From contig NZ_PYMH01000002.1 of assembly GCF_003025555.1 (NCBI RefSeq), forward strand, positions 310,001 to 374,000: a stretch of 64,000 nucleotides of DNA, read 5' to 3'. A model generated the notes under the pieces. The model did not search any database. It saw only the letters and a list, made by a program, of their open reading frames with translations, and had not been told where the DNA came from. Made by a program: the position numbers and the translations under genes. Shown here piece by piece: positions 8,482-16,878 of this stretch. The number at the start of each line of letters is the position of its first letter. Positions within the stretch are counted from its first letter, which is position 1. The stretch is from Photobacterium lutimaris (GTDB taxonomy: Bacteria > Pseudomonadota > Gammaproteobacteria > Enterobacterales > Vibrionaceae).

Positions 8482-9399
8482 TTACTGCGGCAATAAGAGG
8501 CGCTTTCGGTTTAATACCGTTCTTGTAATAACATTCAGCAAAATTAAAAATGTCATTGCCAATAGGCAATGTCCAATCCAAAGTGAAGCACCTGTTAATT
8601 GAATATACTGGTATGTTGCTGTTGTGAATGCCGCCATCGGAAAAGTAAAAGCCCAAAAGGCCAAACTAAAGTTGGTCTCAATGATTTTTCTTATATTGAG
8701 CAATAGTGCTATCGATGCGATAACTGCCCAGAGATAGTAGCCCACACTTACAGCCGATAATCTAATCGCGTAGGTTTGCTGCCCCAAGAAAAACATTGAT
8801 GGCGTCGCCATCATAATAAAATAGGTCGGATATAAGGGTTTGGCGATAAATGATTTTTTGATTAATCGCGACAATAATGCCAGATAAACCCCTCCGCCAA
8901 CCAACATACCCACTAAAAACATAAAGTAGCCGAATCCTTTAAACCATTCGGGAACAAAGATAGAGCAGACTACATTTGCCAATGGCGGGATCAAAAATGT
9001 TGGATTAAAGGTTATCAGCAGGTTTTCGTAGCTATATACCCAGCGAGTAAGGATGAAAATAAACAGCGGAACTTGAATTACCGCGCCAAGCATCCAAAGA
9101 GCTGGGCTGTTAAACAGCCCAGAAAGCAAGAATAGAGAAATCGTACCGCATGATAGGAAATTGCGACTTACCATGTTCGCCATTTCATCAAAATATTGCG
9201 TCGGTTTTTTCCTATACCTTGCGAATAAACTCAAAGTAAAGATCAGCAGCATGACGATGGCACCTACCGCTACCGCAGTAACGGTAGGTGCGAGAGCGTT
9301 GATCCCAGAAGCTTTAGCTGCGGTAGCCAGTCCAGCAACACCCATTACTGATGACATCAGAGTGACCGGTAATCGAAGAAACGTGTTACTAGACATCAT
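8482..9399 (-). CDS. TDT/SLAC1-family anion channel or transporter
   Basis: A 305-residue, very hydrophobic inner-membrane protein with about ten predicted segments, of the TDT (TehA/SLAC1) family. Members are anion channels or dicarboxylate/sulfite carriers. The order of segments and the late WAFTFPMAAFTTATYQY motif fit the family. It begins five bases after the PTS gene and is followed 70 bases later by nagB, so it is part of the amino-sugar operon. One inference is release of acetate made by deacetylation, but the substrate is not shown by the sequence. AAGGTAG precedes the two possible ATG codons (9399 and 9396). Confidence 0.75.
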   Translation of the reverse strand: MMSSNTFLRLPVTLMSSVMGVAGLATAAKASGINALAPTVTAVAVGAIVMLLIFTLSLFARYRKKPTQYFDEMANMVSRNFLSCGTISLFLLSGLFNSPALWMLGAVIQVPLFIFILTRWVYSYENLLITFNPTFLIPPLANVVCSIFVPEWFKGFGYFMFLVGMLVGGGVYLALLSRLIKKSFIAKPLYPTYFIMMATPSMFFLGQQTYAIRLSAVSVGYYLWAVIASIALLLNIRKIIETNFSLAFWAFTFPMAAFTTATYQYIQLTGASLWIGHCLLAMTFLILLNVITRTVLNRKRLLLPQ

Positions 9400-9404
9400 C
9401 TACC

Positions 9405-10865
9405 TTATGCTTTTTTCATTAGCAGGCTGATAGACTCAGCTTGGGTGCCAACAATAATCTGCAAGTTCTTCTCACCCACGTGGACGATGCCAAGCGAGCC
9501 CAGCGCCTTGATTTTGTTGTCACATACCAGCGACTTGTCTTTCACAGAAAGTCGCAGACGTGTGATACAGGCATTGATTTCCGTTAGGTTATCTTTACCA
9601 CCAAGCGCCTCAACATAGGCATTAGCAAGCTCGCCCATATCAGAGATTGGCGTAGCTTCAGTCTGCAGCTCCGACTCGTCTTCACGGCCCAATGTTTTTA
9701 GGTTGAACTTGAGAATCGCAAAGCGGAATGTGACAAAGTAAATCAAACCGAACACCAAGCCCTGCGGTACCAGCATATACCAGCTGGTTGCCAGTGGGTT
9801 TTGCGCTTGAAGCACCAGGTCAACCAGGCCGGCAGAAAATCCGAAGCCGGAAATCCACTCCATCGACGACGCGATGTACAGCGACAGACCCATCAAGAAT
9901 GCATGTAAAGCAAATAGCATCGGTGCGGTGAACATGAACGCAAACTCAAGCGGCTCACTAACACCGGTAAAGAAAGAGGCAAAAGACGCCGCGATAACCA
10001 GTGAAGCAACACGGGTTTTATTCTTTTTGTGGGCCGTGACGTACATTGCCAGACCAGCAGCAGGTAGACCGAACATCAGTACCGGGAAGAAGCCCGCCAT
10101 GTAACGCCCCGTCACACCCGGTTGCGCCGAACCTTCAGCAATAGATTGGGCACCACCCAGGAAGGTTGGCATGTCGTTGATACCGGCTACGTCATACCAA
10201 AAAACAGGGTTCAACGCGTGGTGAAGACCGGTTGGGATAAGCAATCGGTTGAAGAAGCCAAATAGGCCTGCACCGATGGAGTCTTGCGCATACATCCAAG
10301 CGCCGAAGTTGGTCATACCTGAGAACATGCCGTTCCAGATTTCCATCAATACACCGGCGATAACGATACCGGCTACAGCCGACAGGATAGGTACCAGTCG
10401 TTTACCGCTGAAAAATGACAGTGCCTTGGGCAGTTGCGTCTCAGAGAATCGGTTATAGATAGCGGCGACCACAACACCAACGATAATCGCTACAAACTGA
10501 TTATCAACTTTATTAAATGCAGCAGGAATATCAGCGATATCCATACCTTTGATCATGGCCATTGTTGACGGGTCAAGCAGCGCCATCACCACCAGCCAAC
10601 AAACCAAACCTGACAATGCCGCCGCGCCATCACGGTCCTTCGACATACCGAAAGCAATACCGACAGCAAACAGAATTGGAATATTCTTGAGAATTGCACC
10701 GCCGGATTTTATTAAGAAGGCCGCGATTTGGCTATCATGGCCCCAGCTTACTGGGTCAACCCAGTAACCAATACCCATTAAGATCGCCGCTGCAGGTAGG
10801 GCTGCAATCGGGATCATCAAGGCTTGTCCAACTTTTTGTAAATAGCCAAAAACGTTGATTTTCAT
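9405..10865 (-). CDS. PTS transporter subunit IIBC, glucose/GlcNAc class
   Basis: A 486-residue phosphotransferase permease: an N-terminal IIC membrane domain (KVGQALMIPIAALPAAAILMGIGY at the start, then GLHHALNPVFWYD and GVSEPLEFAFMF) and a C-terminal IIB domain with the phosphorylated cysteine in INACITRLRL. There is no IIA domain, so phosphate must come from a IIA(Glc)-type protein elsewhere. It resembles NagE more than the lactose-class ChbBC. The neighbours (GH4, ChbG, NagB) suggest a chitin-derived disaccharide or GlcNAc as substrate. Its start overlaps the chbG stop by one base. Confidence 0.92.
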   Translation of the reverse strand: MKINVFGYLQKVGQALMIPIAALPAAAILMGIGYWVDPVSWGHDSQIAAFLIKSGGAILKNIPILFAVGIAFGMSKDRDGAAALSGLVCWLVVMALLDPSTMAMIKGMDIADIPAAFNKVDNQFVAIIVGVVVAAIYNRFSETQLPKALSFFSGKRLVPILSAVAGIVIAGVLMEIWNGMFSGMTNFGAWMYAQDSIGAGLFGFFNRLLIPTGLHHALNPVFWYDVAGINDMPTFLGGAQSIAEGSAQPGVTGRYMAGFFPVLMFGLPAAGLAMYVTAHKKNKTRVASLVIAASFASFFTGVSEPLEFAFMFTAPMLFALHAFLMGLSLYIASSMEWISGFGFSAGLVDLVLQAQNPLATSWYMLVPQGLVFGLIYFVTFRFAILKFNLKTLGREDESELQTEATPISDMGELANAYVEALGGKDNLTEINACITRLRLSVKDKSLVCDNKIKALGSLGIVHVGEKNLQIIVGTQAESISLLMKKA

Positions 10866-11629
10866 TATTTGATTCCTTTGAAATCGATAAGTTCTATTTC
10901 TTGCGCCTGCAACCAGCTTTTGATTTCGTCTGATAAGAGGACGCTCAGTTCATGTTCACGTTGTGTCGTATAAGACGATAAGCTGGCAAGCTCATCGCCT
11001 GAATAGCCCGGGTGGGCCATAATTTCTACGGTAGTCTCGTTGTCGCTACCTTTTAATTCGAGAATGGTATCTTTCAAGCCTTTTATATTTGCGCGCTCAC
11101 CGTAAAATTGAGCACTGAACTTATCTGTTGTTTTGACAGCAAGCGCTTGTATATCCTCGATATAATAATCAGCTCTGCGAGATGCCAGCCCCACTTCGTT
11201 GGCAAACTTAATAAAGCCATCTCTTAAATTGGGTAAAAACGCGGCAAAATGATGAGAATCGAAATGATCAATATCGACACCGTAAGACTTTGCATTCAGA
11301 TATTGATTCATTGCCTCGATATAAACGTGCTCTGCATTAATTTTATCGGCATTGTCTGTCAGGTATTTACGGCTGTGAAACTCACCGTTGCTATCAACCA
11401 GACTGCTAATTTCTTCCGGTTCAGAGACTGGCTTACCCAATGTCAAATTAACGTGCAGACCGATACTTTCTAACTTGTGTGTGTGGATTAGATCAATCGC
11501 ATCGGCCGTGCCAAGCTGATTCACCATCAGGGTCGTCGATGTCACGACCCCGTTATTCATGGCTTCGACAATGGCAGCATTAACCCCTTTGGTTAAACCA
11601 AAGTCATCGGCATTAATGATCAGTTTCAT
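10865..11629 (-). CDS. chbG: ChbG/YdjC carbohydrate deacetylase
   Basis: A 254-residue cytoplasmic deacetylase of the YdjC family. The N terminus LIINADDFGLTKGVNAAIVEA holds the metal-binding ADDFG, and further landmarks are GLHVNLTLG, the metal ligands in IDHFDSHHFA and a C-terminal EIMAHPGYSGDE. ChbG removes one acetyl group from phosphorylated diacetylchitobiose, which in Escherichia coli is needed for induction and hydrolysis. It lies between the GH4 and PTS genes with almost no spacing, so the three are surely co-transcribed. The reaction frees acetate. Confidence 0.92.
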   Translation of the reverse strand: MKLIINADDFGLTKGVNAAIVEAMNNGVVTSTTLMVNQLGTADAIDLIHTHKLESIGLHVNLTLGKPVSEPEEISSLVDSNGEFHSRKYLTDNADKINAEHVYIEAMNQYLNAKSYGVDIDHFDSHHFAAFLPNLRDGFIKFANEVGLASRRADYYIEDIQALAVKTTDKFSAQFYGERANIKGLKDTILELKGSDNETTVEIMAHPGYSGDELASLSSYTTQREHELSVLLSDEIKSWLQAQEIELIDFKGIK

Positions 11630-11631
11630 GT

Positions 11632-12969
11632 TTACCCCTGTAAAATCTCGAAGTTTTCAGGTTTAAATTGCGGTAACTGGTGGGCATTTTGGATTAGCGT
11701 ATCTTTGAGTGCGCGTTCTAGCTTCACGCCCGTCCCGACAATCGGGTTGATCGTAAGGGCACGCAGGCCGGTTTCGACATCGCCTTTCATCGCCGATTCG
11801 ATAGTCAGCCTTTCAAACGTCTTCATGCTCTGAAGCAGGCGAAGCGTGTCTTCTGGGAACGCCGCGACGCTGAGTGGATGTGCACCCGACGAGCGGATAA
11901 TCGCGCTGACTTCAACCGCACAATCATCCGGCAGGCCGCTGATTGCCCCCTTGTTCATTGTGTTGACATGCATGATCTCGCCGGTGTTGTTGTAGATGGC
12001 ATTCATTATTTTGCATGCCGACTCTGAATAATACTGGCCACCACGGAGCTCAAGCTCTTTGGGCTTCTCGTTCAGGTTTTCGTCTTTATAAACATCGAAC
12101 AGTTTTTCTTCGATCTGTTTAACGACATCGGCGCGGTTTACCGCTTTGCTGTTTTTGGCAATTTCCTTTTCGAGGATATCTTCGCTCGCGTAGTAGTAAC
12201 GCAGGTACGAGCAAGGCAGCATGTTCATATTCTTCAGCAGGGCTTTTGACCAGCTGAACTGTGCGATATTTTGAGGGCGCATCTTGTCGTTGCCCGCCAG
12301 CACTTCGTCGATCACAAACTGCATTTTGTCTTGGTTTTTATGGATAATTTGACGGGCCCAGACCAGATGGTTCAAACCAGCAATTTGCATAAAGAAGTCT
12401 TCACTGTCGGCATCCAGCAATTCCATTGCACCGCGCTCCATATTGACCGGTACATTACACAGGCCGATAGTTTTGGTGGTGCTGTTGCGCAAAATAGCCT
12501 CGGTCACCATGCCCGATGGATTGGTGAAGTTAAGCAGCCATGCATCTGGGCAAAGCTCTTCCATTTCGTAAGCAATATCTAGCGCCACAGGAATAGTACG
12601 GCAGGCGTTGGCATAACCAACAATCCCATTGGTTTCCTGGGCAATCATGCCATGCTCGGCAGCAATGCGTTCATCGCGGATACGGCTTTCCAGACAACCG
12701 GCTCTAAATTGCGAACACACAAAATCCGCATCTTTCAGCGCATCGGCGCGATTGGCCGTCAGGTGGATCTGCATCTTGCTACCGACTTTGTCCGCCATAC
12801 GCTTGGTCAGACCGTAGATAATTTCCGCTTTCCACCAGCTCTCTTCGATATCGACCAGCCACAACTCGCCGATTGGCATCGTTTCAACGCGCTTTAGCAG
12901 ACCTTCTACCAATTCAGGTGTGTAACTTGAGCCTGCGCCGATTACGGCAACTTTCAATAACTTTTGCAT
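11632..12969 (-). CDS. chbF: GH4 6-phospho-beta-glucosidase (ChbF/CelF type)
   Basis: A 445-residue family 4 glycosidase that uses NAD and a divalent metal. The N-terminal Rossmann motif is KVAVIGAGSSYTPELVEGL, the metal ligands are the Cys of GLCNVP and the His of AGLNHLVW, and NFTNPSGMVTEA is typical of the family. The nearby deacetylase and NagB suggest the substrate is phosphorylated chitobiose or its monoacetyl form. It is the first gene of the operon, and a divergent LysR gene begins 114 bases away. The symbol rests on context; a cellobiose-type CelF/LicH role cannot be excluded. Confidence 0.85.
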   Translation of the reverse strand: MQKLLKVAVIGAGSSYTPELVEGLLKRVETMPIGELWLVDIEESWWKAEIIYGLTKRMADKVGSKMQIHLTANRADALKDADFVCSQFRAGCLESRIRDERIAAEHGMIAQETNGIVGYANACRTIPVALDIAYEMEELCPDAWLLNFTNPSGMVTEAILRNSTTKTIGLCNVPVNMERGAMELLDADSEDFFMQIAGLNHLVWARQIIHKNQDKMQFVIDEVLAGNDKMRPQNIAQFSWSKALLKNMNMLPCSYLRYYYASEDILEKEIAKNSKAVNRADVVKQIEEKLFDVYKDENLNEKPKELELRGGQYYSESACKIMNAIYNNTGEIMHVNTMNKGAISGLPDDCAVEVSAIIRSSGAHPLSVAAFPEDTLRLLQSMKTFERLTIESAMKGDVETGLRALTINPIVGTGVKLERALKDTLIQNAHQLPQFKPENFEILQG

Positions 12970-13083
12970 GTTTGATTACCATCTAGTGATTACATGCATT
13001 AGTTTTTCAGATGCTTAGGTGGTTAACAAATCATAAAAAGTACGGTATAAATTAATACAGTTAATCCATAGAAGCCTAAGACT
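12970..13083. promoter_or_regulatory. Divergent promoter region, LysR gene / amino-sugar operon
   Basis: These 114 bases separate the operon (minus) from the LysR gene (plus). The AT-rich stretch around 13030-13070 is where a LysR-type regulator would be expected to bind. I could not fix a single T-N11-A site or promoter with confidence. Confidence 0.5.
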
Positions 13084-13968
13084 ATGCTCCGAACCAGTGC
13101 CAATCACAATAATATTTACCTTTTCTTAGCCACTGCTGAGACGCTAAGTTTTACCGAGGCTGGACAAAAATTCGGTATAACTCAAGGGGCTGTGAGCTAT
13201 CGGATAAAACAACTTGAAGATGAAATCGGTTGTAAACTCTTCATCCGGCAGGTCAGGCGTATCGCATTGACACCCGAGGGAAAGCAGCTTTACGATGCCG
13301 TTAGCCAGTCTTATGAAGTCATCGACAATGTGATCTCTGACCTGAAAGATCCAACGCCATCAGGTGAATTGCGTATCGGTGCCTCCCCGTCATTTTCATC
13401 GCGTGTGCTTATCCCCGCTCTACCTAGATTTCTCGAACAATATCCGCAGATGAATATTCGCGTGGTCACCTCGAGTATTTCGCAAACATTTAATGATGAA
13501 TCGATGGATGTCGCGATAGTTTACGCCGATAGAATCAGTGAGTTTCATACTGAGCCGGTGATACGCGAGAGCATCGTTCCAATCTGCAGTCCAGCCTATG
13601 CCCGTAAGCACAACCTGTTTTCTGGAAACAAAACCTTGTCCGGCCTGACCCTGATAGACAATGTCAATTCGTCGAACTGGTTGCAATGGCTTAACGACGG
13701 CGAGTACATCGCTACCCACAACAACCGGTTCCTCGTCGATGACTTCCACAGTACCCTATCTGCAGCGACCTCGGGTATCGGCTTGGCAATTGGCCGCTGG
13801 AGCTTGGTCAAAGATCTTATTCATTCGGGTGAACTCGTCGCTCCTTATCAGGCCGTGCTGACAAACAAGCACTATTGGCTGGTGTCGGTTAAGGGAATGG
13901 AGCACCGGGCAAGCTACAAGCTTTTCTCAAGCTGGGTAAATAACGACGTGTTCGGAAAGAAAACATAA
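13084..13968 (+). CDS. LysR-family regulator (GcvA-like)
   Basis: A 294-residue regulator with an N-terminal winged helix (residues about 8-67; SFTEAGQKFGITQGAVSYRIKQLE is the recognition region) and a periplasmic-binding-like effector domain from about 90. The helix-turn-helix and IGASPSFSSRVLIPAL resemble the GcvA/AmpR group. Divergent placement next to the GH4-chbG-PTS-TDT-nagB operon makes it the probable regulator of that operon, in place of the AraC-type ChbR of Escherichia coli. The effector is unknown. Confidence 0.85.
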   Translation: MLRTSANHNNIYLFLATAETLSFTEAGQKFGITQGAVSYRIKQLEDEIGCKLFIRQVRRIALTPEGKQLYDAVSQSYEVIDNVISDLKDPTPSGELRIGASPSFSSRVLIPALPRFLEQYPQMNIRVVTSSISQTFNDESMDVAIVYADRISEFHTEPVIRESIVPICSPAYARKHNLFSGNKTLSGLTLIDNVNSSNWLQWLNDGEYIATHNNRFLVDDFHSTLSAATSGIGLAIGRWSLVKDLIHSGELVAPYQAVLTNKHYWLVSVKGMEHRASYKLFSSWVNNDVFGKKT

Positions 13969-14097
13969 TCCGATAATGAAACAGAAGTAGGAAGCACAAT
14001 ATTTTCGTTCAAGAAACGAGAAAATTGATTCTTGTTAGCGATCTAACCTTCTTTTTCATCCATACTTACTGTTTTAAAACTAAATACAATTATCAGT

Positions 14098-14721
14098 ATG
14101 AATACGCTAACTAAAATTGTTGCTTCTACCCTCTTCTTTCTTGTAGTCCTTACCGGATGTAGTGAAAGTGAAACACCTAAAGAAGGGGTGAAATACACCG
14201 TTGTCCAAACCCCAAGTGAAGACGTTGCCGATGTTGTGGAAGTGTTTTCCCTGGGTTGTGGTCACTGTCGTAACATGGAATTGATGCTGCCAGAAATCAA
14301 AAAACTGGCTGACGTCGATATCGATCAGGTACACGTCACGTTTAACGAGAGTGCCCAGTACGCCGCTTACCTTTACTACACAGCAGCAATCCAGAGCAAT
14401 GGCAAACCATCACCTGAGTTAAAGGAAGCCTTGTTTGGCTTCGTCCAAGAACTCGCTGCCAATTTGGATGAAGAAGGACGCAAGAATAAGTTGGATGAAA
14501 TCTTCAGCCAATATAATCTTGTGAGTCCTTTTGATCTTAATGACGAACAAAAAGAACACGTATACCAACAGATGACCAATGCCAACCAACTTGAGCAGAA
14601 TGCACAAATTACGTCTGTGCCAGCTTTCTTGGTAAAAGGAAAATACCTGGTCCAAAGCGCGGCTCACGACAGCTTGGAAGATTTAGCAAATACCATCCGT
14701 TTCCTGTCTGAAAAACAGTAA
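14098..14721 (+). CDS. DsbA-like thioredoxin-fold lipoprotein
   Basis: A 207-residue protein with a lipobox ending in Cys21 (VVLTGC), so probably lipid-anchored. The thioredoxin fold has a CGHC active site (residues 54-57), the cis-proline loop is SVPAFLV, and a helical insertion lies between, as in DsbA. It should act as a thiol oxidoreductase outside the inner membrane. Most DsbA proteins are soluble; a lipoprotein form is less usual but known. It is a single gene followed by a terminator. Confidence 0.85.
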   Translation: MNTLTKIVASTLFFLVVLTGCSESETPKEGVKYTVVQTPSEDVADVVEVFSLGCGHCRNMELMLPEIKKLADVDIDQVHVTFNESAQYAAYLYYTAAIQSNGKPSPELKEALFGFVQELAANLDEEGRKNKLDEIFSQYNLVSPFDLNDEQKEHVYQQMTNANQLEQNAQITSVPAFLVKGKYLVQSAAHDSLEDLANTIRFLSEKQ

Positions 14722-14748
14722 TAGTGAAATATTGACGCTTATTCAAAT

Positions 14749-14775
14749 GGGTTAGCCTGATGGCTAGCCCGCTAT
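14749..14775 (+). terminator. Terminator after the DsbA-like gene
   Basis: The stem GGGTTAGCC / GGCTAGCCC has a four-base loop, followed by a short T-rich stretch. Confidence 0.75.
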
Positions 14776-15258
14776 TTTATAACGCCAAGGATGATCCTAC
14801 CGCCCCCTTACACTGTCACGCTTCCATTCTCCCCCATTAAGTTTCTATACCATCACCGCATTATTACTGCTCTCATAAAATTGGTCTCAGCCCCGCGTCT
14901 CTCGTGCCCATTGCCATTCAAAGCAAATATTTCTTACCAACTATTCACTCAATATCACTTAAATCGCCCAAACAATCATCGATATCAATAGCAAAAATAT
15001 CTAAAACTCAATCTCTAAAAAAATTACTTTATCGCCACGTTCTCGTATTTACATTCTGGCGCTATAGCAAAGCATCGCCACATGTAAAAGTTGTAAAAAA
15101 ACGAAATCTAAAACCATTAAAATCATAAACTTAAGTATAAAAGTTTCTATATCCCCACCCATTAAGATCATTTCACTATTACTACATAGAACTAAGTAAT
15201 AAAAAGTAAAACAAGCACTGACAAAGTGCGACACACTATTAAAATTAGGAATTATGAA
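14776..15258 (+). other. Long AT-rich region upstream of the porin gene
   Basis: About 480 bases without a convincing gene; two short frames here have unlikely composition and no ribosome site. Porin genes often have long regulated leaders, so promoter and small-RNA target sites are probable. Just before the porin start AGGA is followed by ATGAAATGA, so a two-codon frame (15254-15262) overlaps the porin ATG at 15259. Confidence 0.45.
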
Positions 15259-16353
15259 ATGAACAAAAAGCTGATTGCCCTCGCAGTGGCAGCCGCGGCA
15301 GCATCATCGTCTGTACATGCATTGGAAGTTTATAATGATGGCACTAACACTTTCTCAGTAGGTGGTCGTTTGGCGGCAAGTGCTCGCTTCTCTGATGGTG
15401 ACTCTGAGCTTCGTAACCAATCATCTCGTATTAACTTCGGTTATACTCATGCGCTAGAAAGTGGCTGGGATATCGGTACCCGTGCCGAATGGGCATACGA
15501 TGCACTGGCAAACAGTTCGGAAGGCAGTCATATTTCAAACCGCCTTGGCTACATCACCGCAGATAATGAAGATTTTGGTCACTTCACTCTTGGTAAAGCG
15601 TGGTCAGTTCACTACGATGTAACCGGTAAAACTGACCGGTTCTGGATCTATGGTGGTAATACAGCAGGTAACTACGACGGTATCTCTGGTGACGGTGGTG
15701 TTCACGGCACTGGTCGTGCGGACGATGTCATCCAATACCGTAACAACTTCTATGGCGTTCAGATTGGTCTTCAATACCAATTCCAAGATTCAAACCTAAA
15801 ACGCAACAATGACGGTAATGTTATTGGTGGCTACGACCGAGATTACGGTTACCAGGCAATGGCTGGCTATGACGTCGATACGGGCATGGGTATTCTTGGC
15901 CTGAGCGGTGTTTATGGCGAAACGAAATTCGATGACCGCGAAGATGCCAAAGTGGCCAACGCCGTTATCTCTTACGAGTACAATGGCCTGAATCTTGCTG
16001 CCAACTACGGTGAGTTCCGTAATCACCAGAGCGAAACGTCAAATGACGCATTCAAAAAATCTAATTTCAGCAGCAGCAGTGTGACTGCCGGTGGCATGCT
16101 AAGATCAGCAACGGGTGTCGAACTATTCGCTTCATATGATATCAACCAATTCCAAATTCTTGGTGGATACAACCAACTTGAAGACGATAACTCAAAAGCA
16201 AAATTTGCATACGCTACCCTAGGTGCAGCCTATTTCACCGGCCCGATCGTCCTCGCTGCGGAATACAAAATTGATACTAGCAGCAAAACGGATACCGGCG
16301 CAGATGCCAAGCTAGAAAACGAACTTGGCTTGCTAGTACGTTACAACTTCTAA
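15259..16353 (+). CDS. General porin, OmpU/OmpH-like
   Basis: A 364-residue outer-membrane porin. The N-terminal signal peptide (MNKKLIALAVAAAAASSSVHA) is followed by LEVYNDGTNTFSVGGRL, the standard first strand of Vibrionaceae porins. Alternating beta strands run through the protein, and it ends in LLVRYNF, with the terminal Phe recognised by the Bam complex. The ATG at 15259 is preferred over the more upstream frame start because it begins a clean signal peptide. Trimeric porins of this type pass small hydrophilic solutes. A terminator follows. Confidence 0.92.
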   Translation: MNKKLIALAVAAAAASSSVHALEVYNDGTNTFSVGGRLAASARFSDGDSELRNQSSRINFGYTHALESGWDIGTRAEWAYDALANSSEGSHISNRLGYITADNEDFGHFTLGKAWSVHYDVTGKTDRFWIYGGNTAGNYDGISGDGGVHGTGRADDVIQYRNNFYGVQIGLQYQFQDSNLKRNNDGNVIGGYDRDYGYQAMAGYDVDTGMGILGLSGVYGETKFDDREDAKVANAVISYEYNGLNLAANYGEFRNHQSETSNDAFKKSNFSSSSVTAGGMLRSATGVELFASYDINQFQILGGYNQLEDDNSKAKFAYATLGAAYFTGPIVLAAEYKIDTSSKTDTGADAKLENELGLLVRYNF

Positions 16354-16420
16354 GCGACTCAATTTAATGTACTAAACTCGCAATACTGTGTTCATTCTGT
16401 CGAATTAATTTGACAACATT

Positions 16421-16447
16421 GGAGCATCTGACGGTGCTCCTTCTTTA
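16421..16447 (+). terminator. Terminator after the porin gene
   Basis: The eight-pair stem GGAGCATC / GGTGCTCC (one G-U) has a TGAC loop and is followed by TTCTTTATT. Confidence 0.8.
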
Positions 16448-16660
16448 TTCAAGCGTACTCTGCGCTTACAGTGAAACACTCCCCTCCTGCGTTTATTGTC
16501 AAACCGCTAGAACGAACCATAATTTTACTGTGACATCGCGTTTTGCTATATGCGAATCCCCCCAAAGGTTATCTTTAAAATCAACATACTAGCGAGCTTA
16601 TATTGATGGAAAAATGAGCCCCGTCGAGCGACTCGATCACATTTCATCAATCTTGTTTAC

Positions 16661-16802
16661 AACCAATCCATCTATCAACAAGGCTGGTATTAACGATTGG
16701 TTACAAAGGCCACTAATCGGCTTGTCAAGACTTGAAGATCTGCTGGGTTAGTGGTTTGATCTCCGCCTTGCTGAGTTTCACCCTTCACGCTCAACAGGGT
16801 GA
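16661..16802 (+). promoter_or_regulatory. Hairpin-rich leader upstream of nrdJa
   Basis: Three inverted repeats follow each other: AACCAATC 16661-16668 / GATTGGTT 16695-16702; CCACTAATC 16710-16718 / GGTTAGTGG 16746-16754 (nine pairs, one G-U); TCACCCT 16778-16784 / AGGGTGA 16796-16802. The nrdJa start is 76 bases further on. Because the enzyme needs adenosylcobalamin I looked for a cobalamin riboswitch core (GCCACTG, B12 box) and did not find one. I also saw no clear pair of NrdR boxes. Function unknown. Confidence 0.4.
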
Positions 16803-16878
16803 GTAAGCTATATAGGATTGTATATTTCAGTTCATAGCAAGCAGCAACACAACAAAATAACAGTAAGGTGCATTCATA

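Noticed and set aside
8402..8656. 84-residue minus-strand frame between nagB and the TDT gene
   Set aside because: It mostly overlaps the TDT gene in another frame and has no family pattern.
14791..15128. Two short plus-strand frames upstream of the porin
   Set aside because: No ribosome site and unlikely composition in an AT-rich leader.
16410..16592. 60-residue plus-strand frame after the porin
   Set aside because: It contains the porin terminator and has no start signal.
16600..16878. Cobalamin riboswitch before nrdJa
   Set aside because: Searched for because the enzyme needs B12; the conserved core and B12 box are not present.
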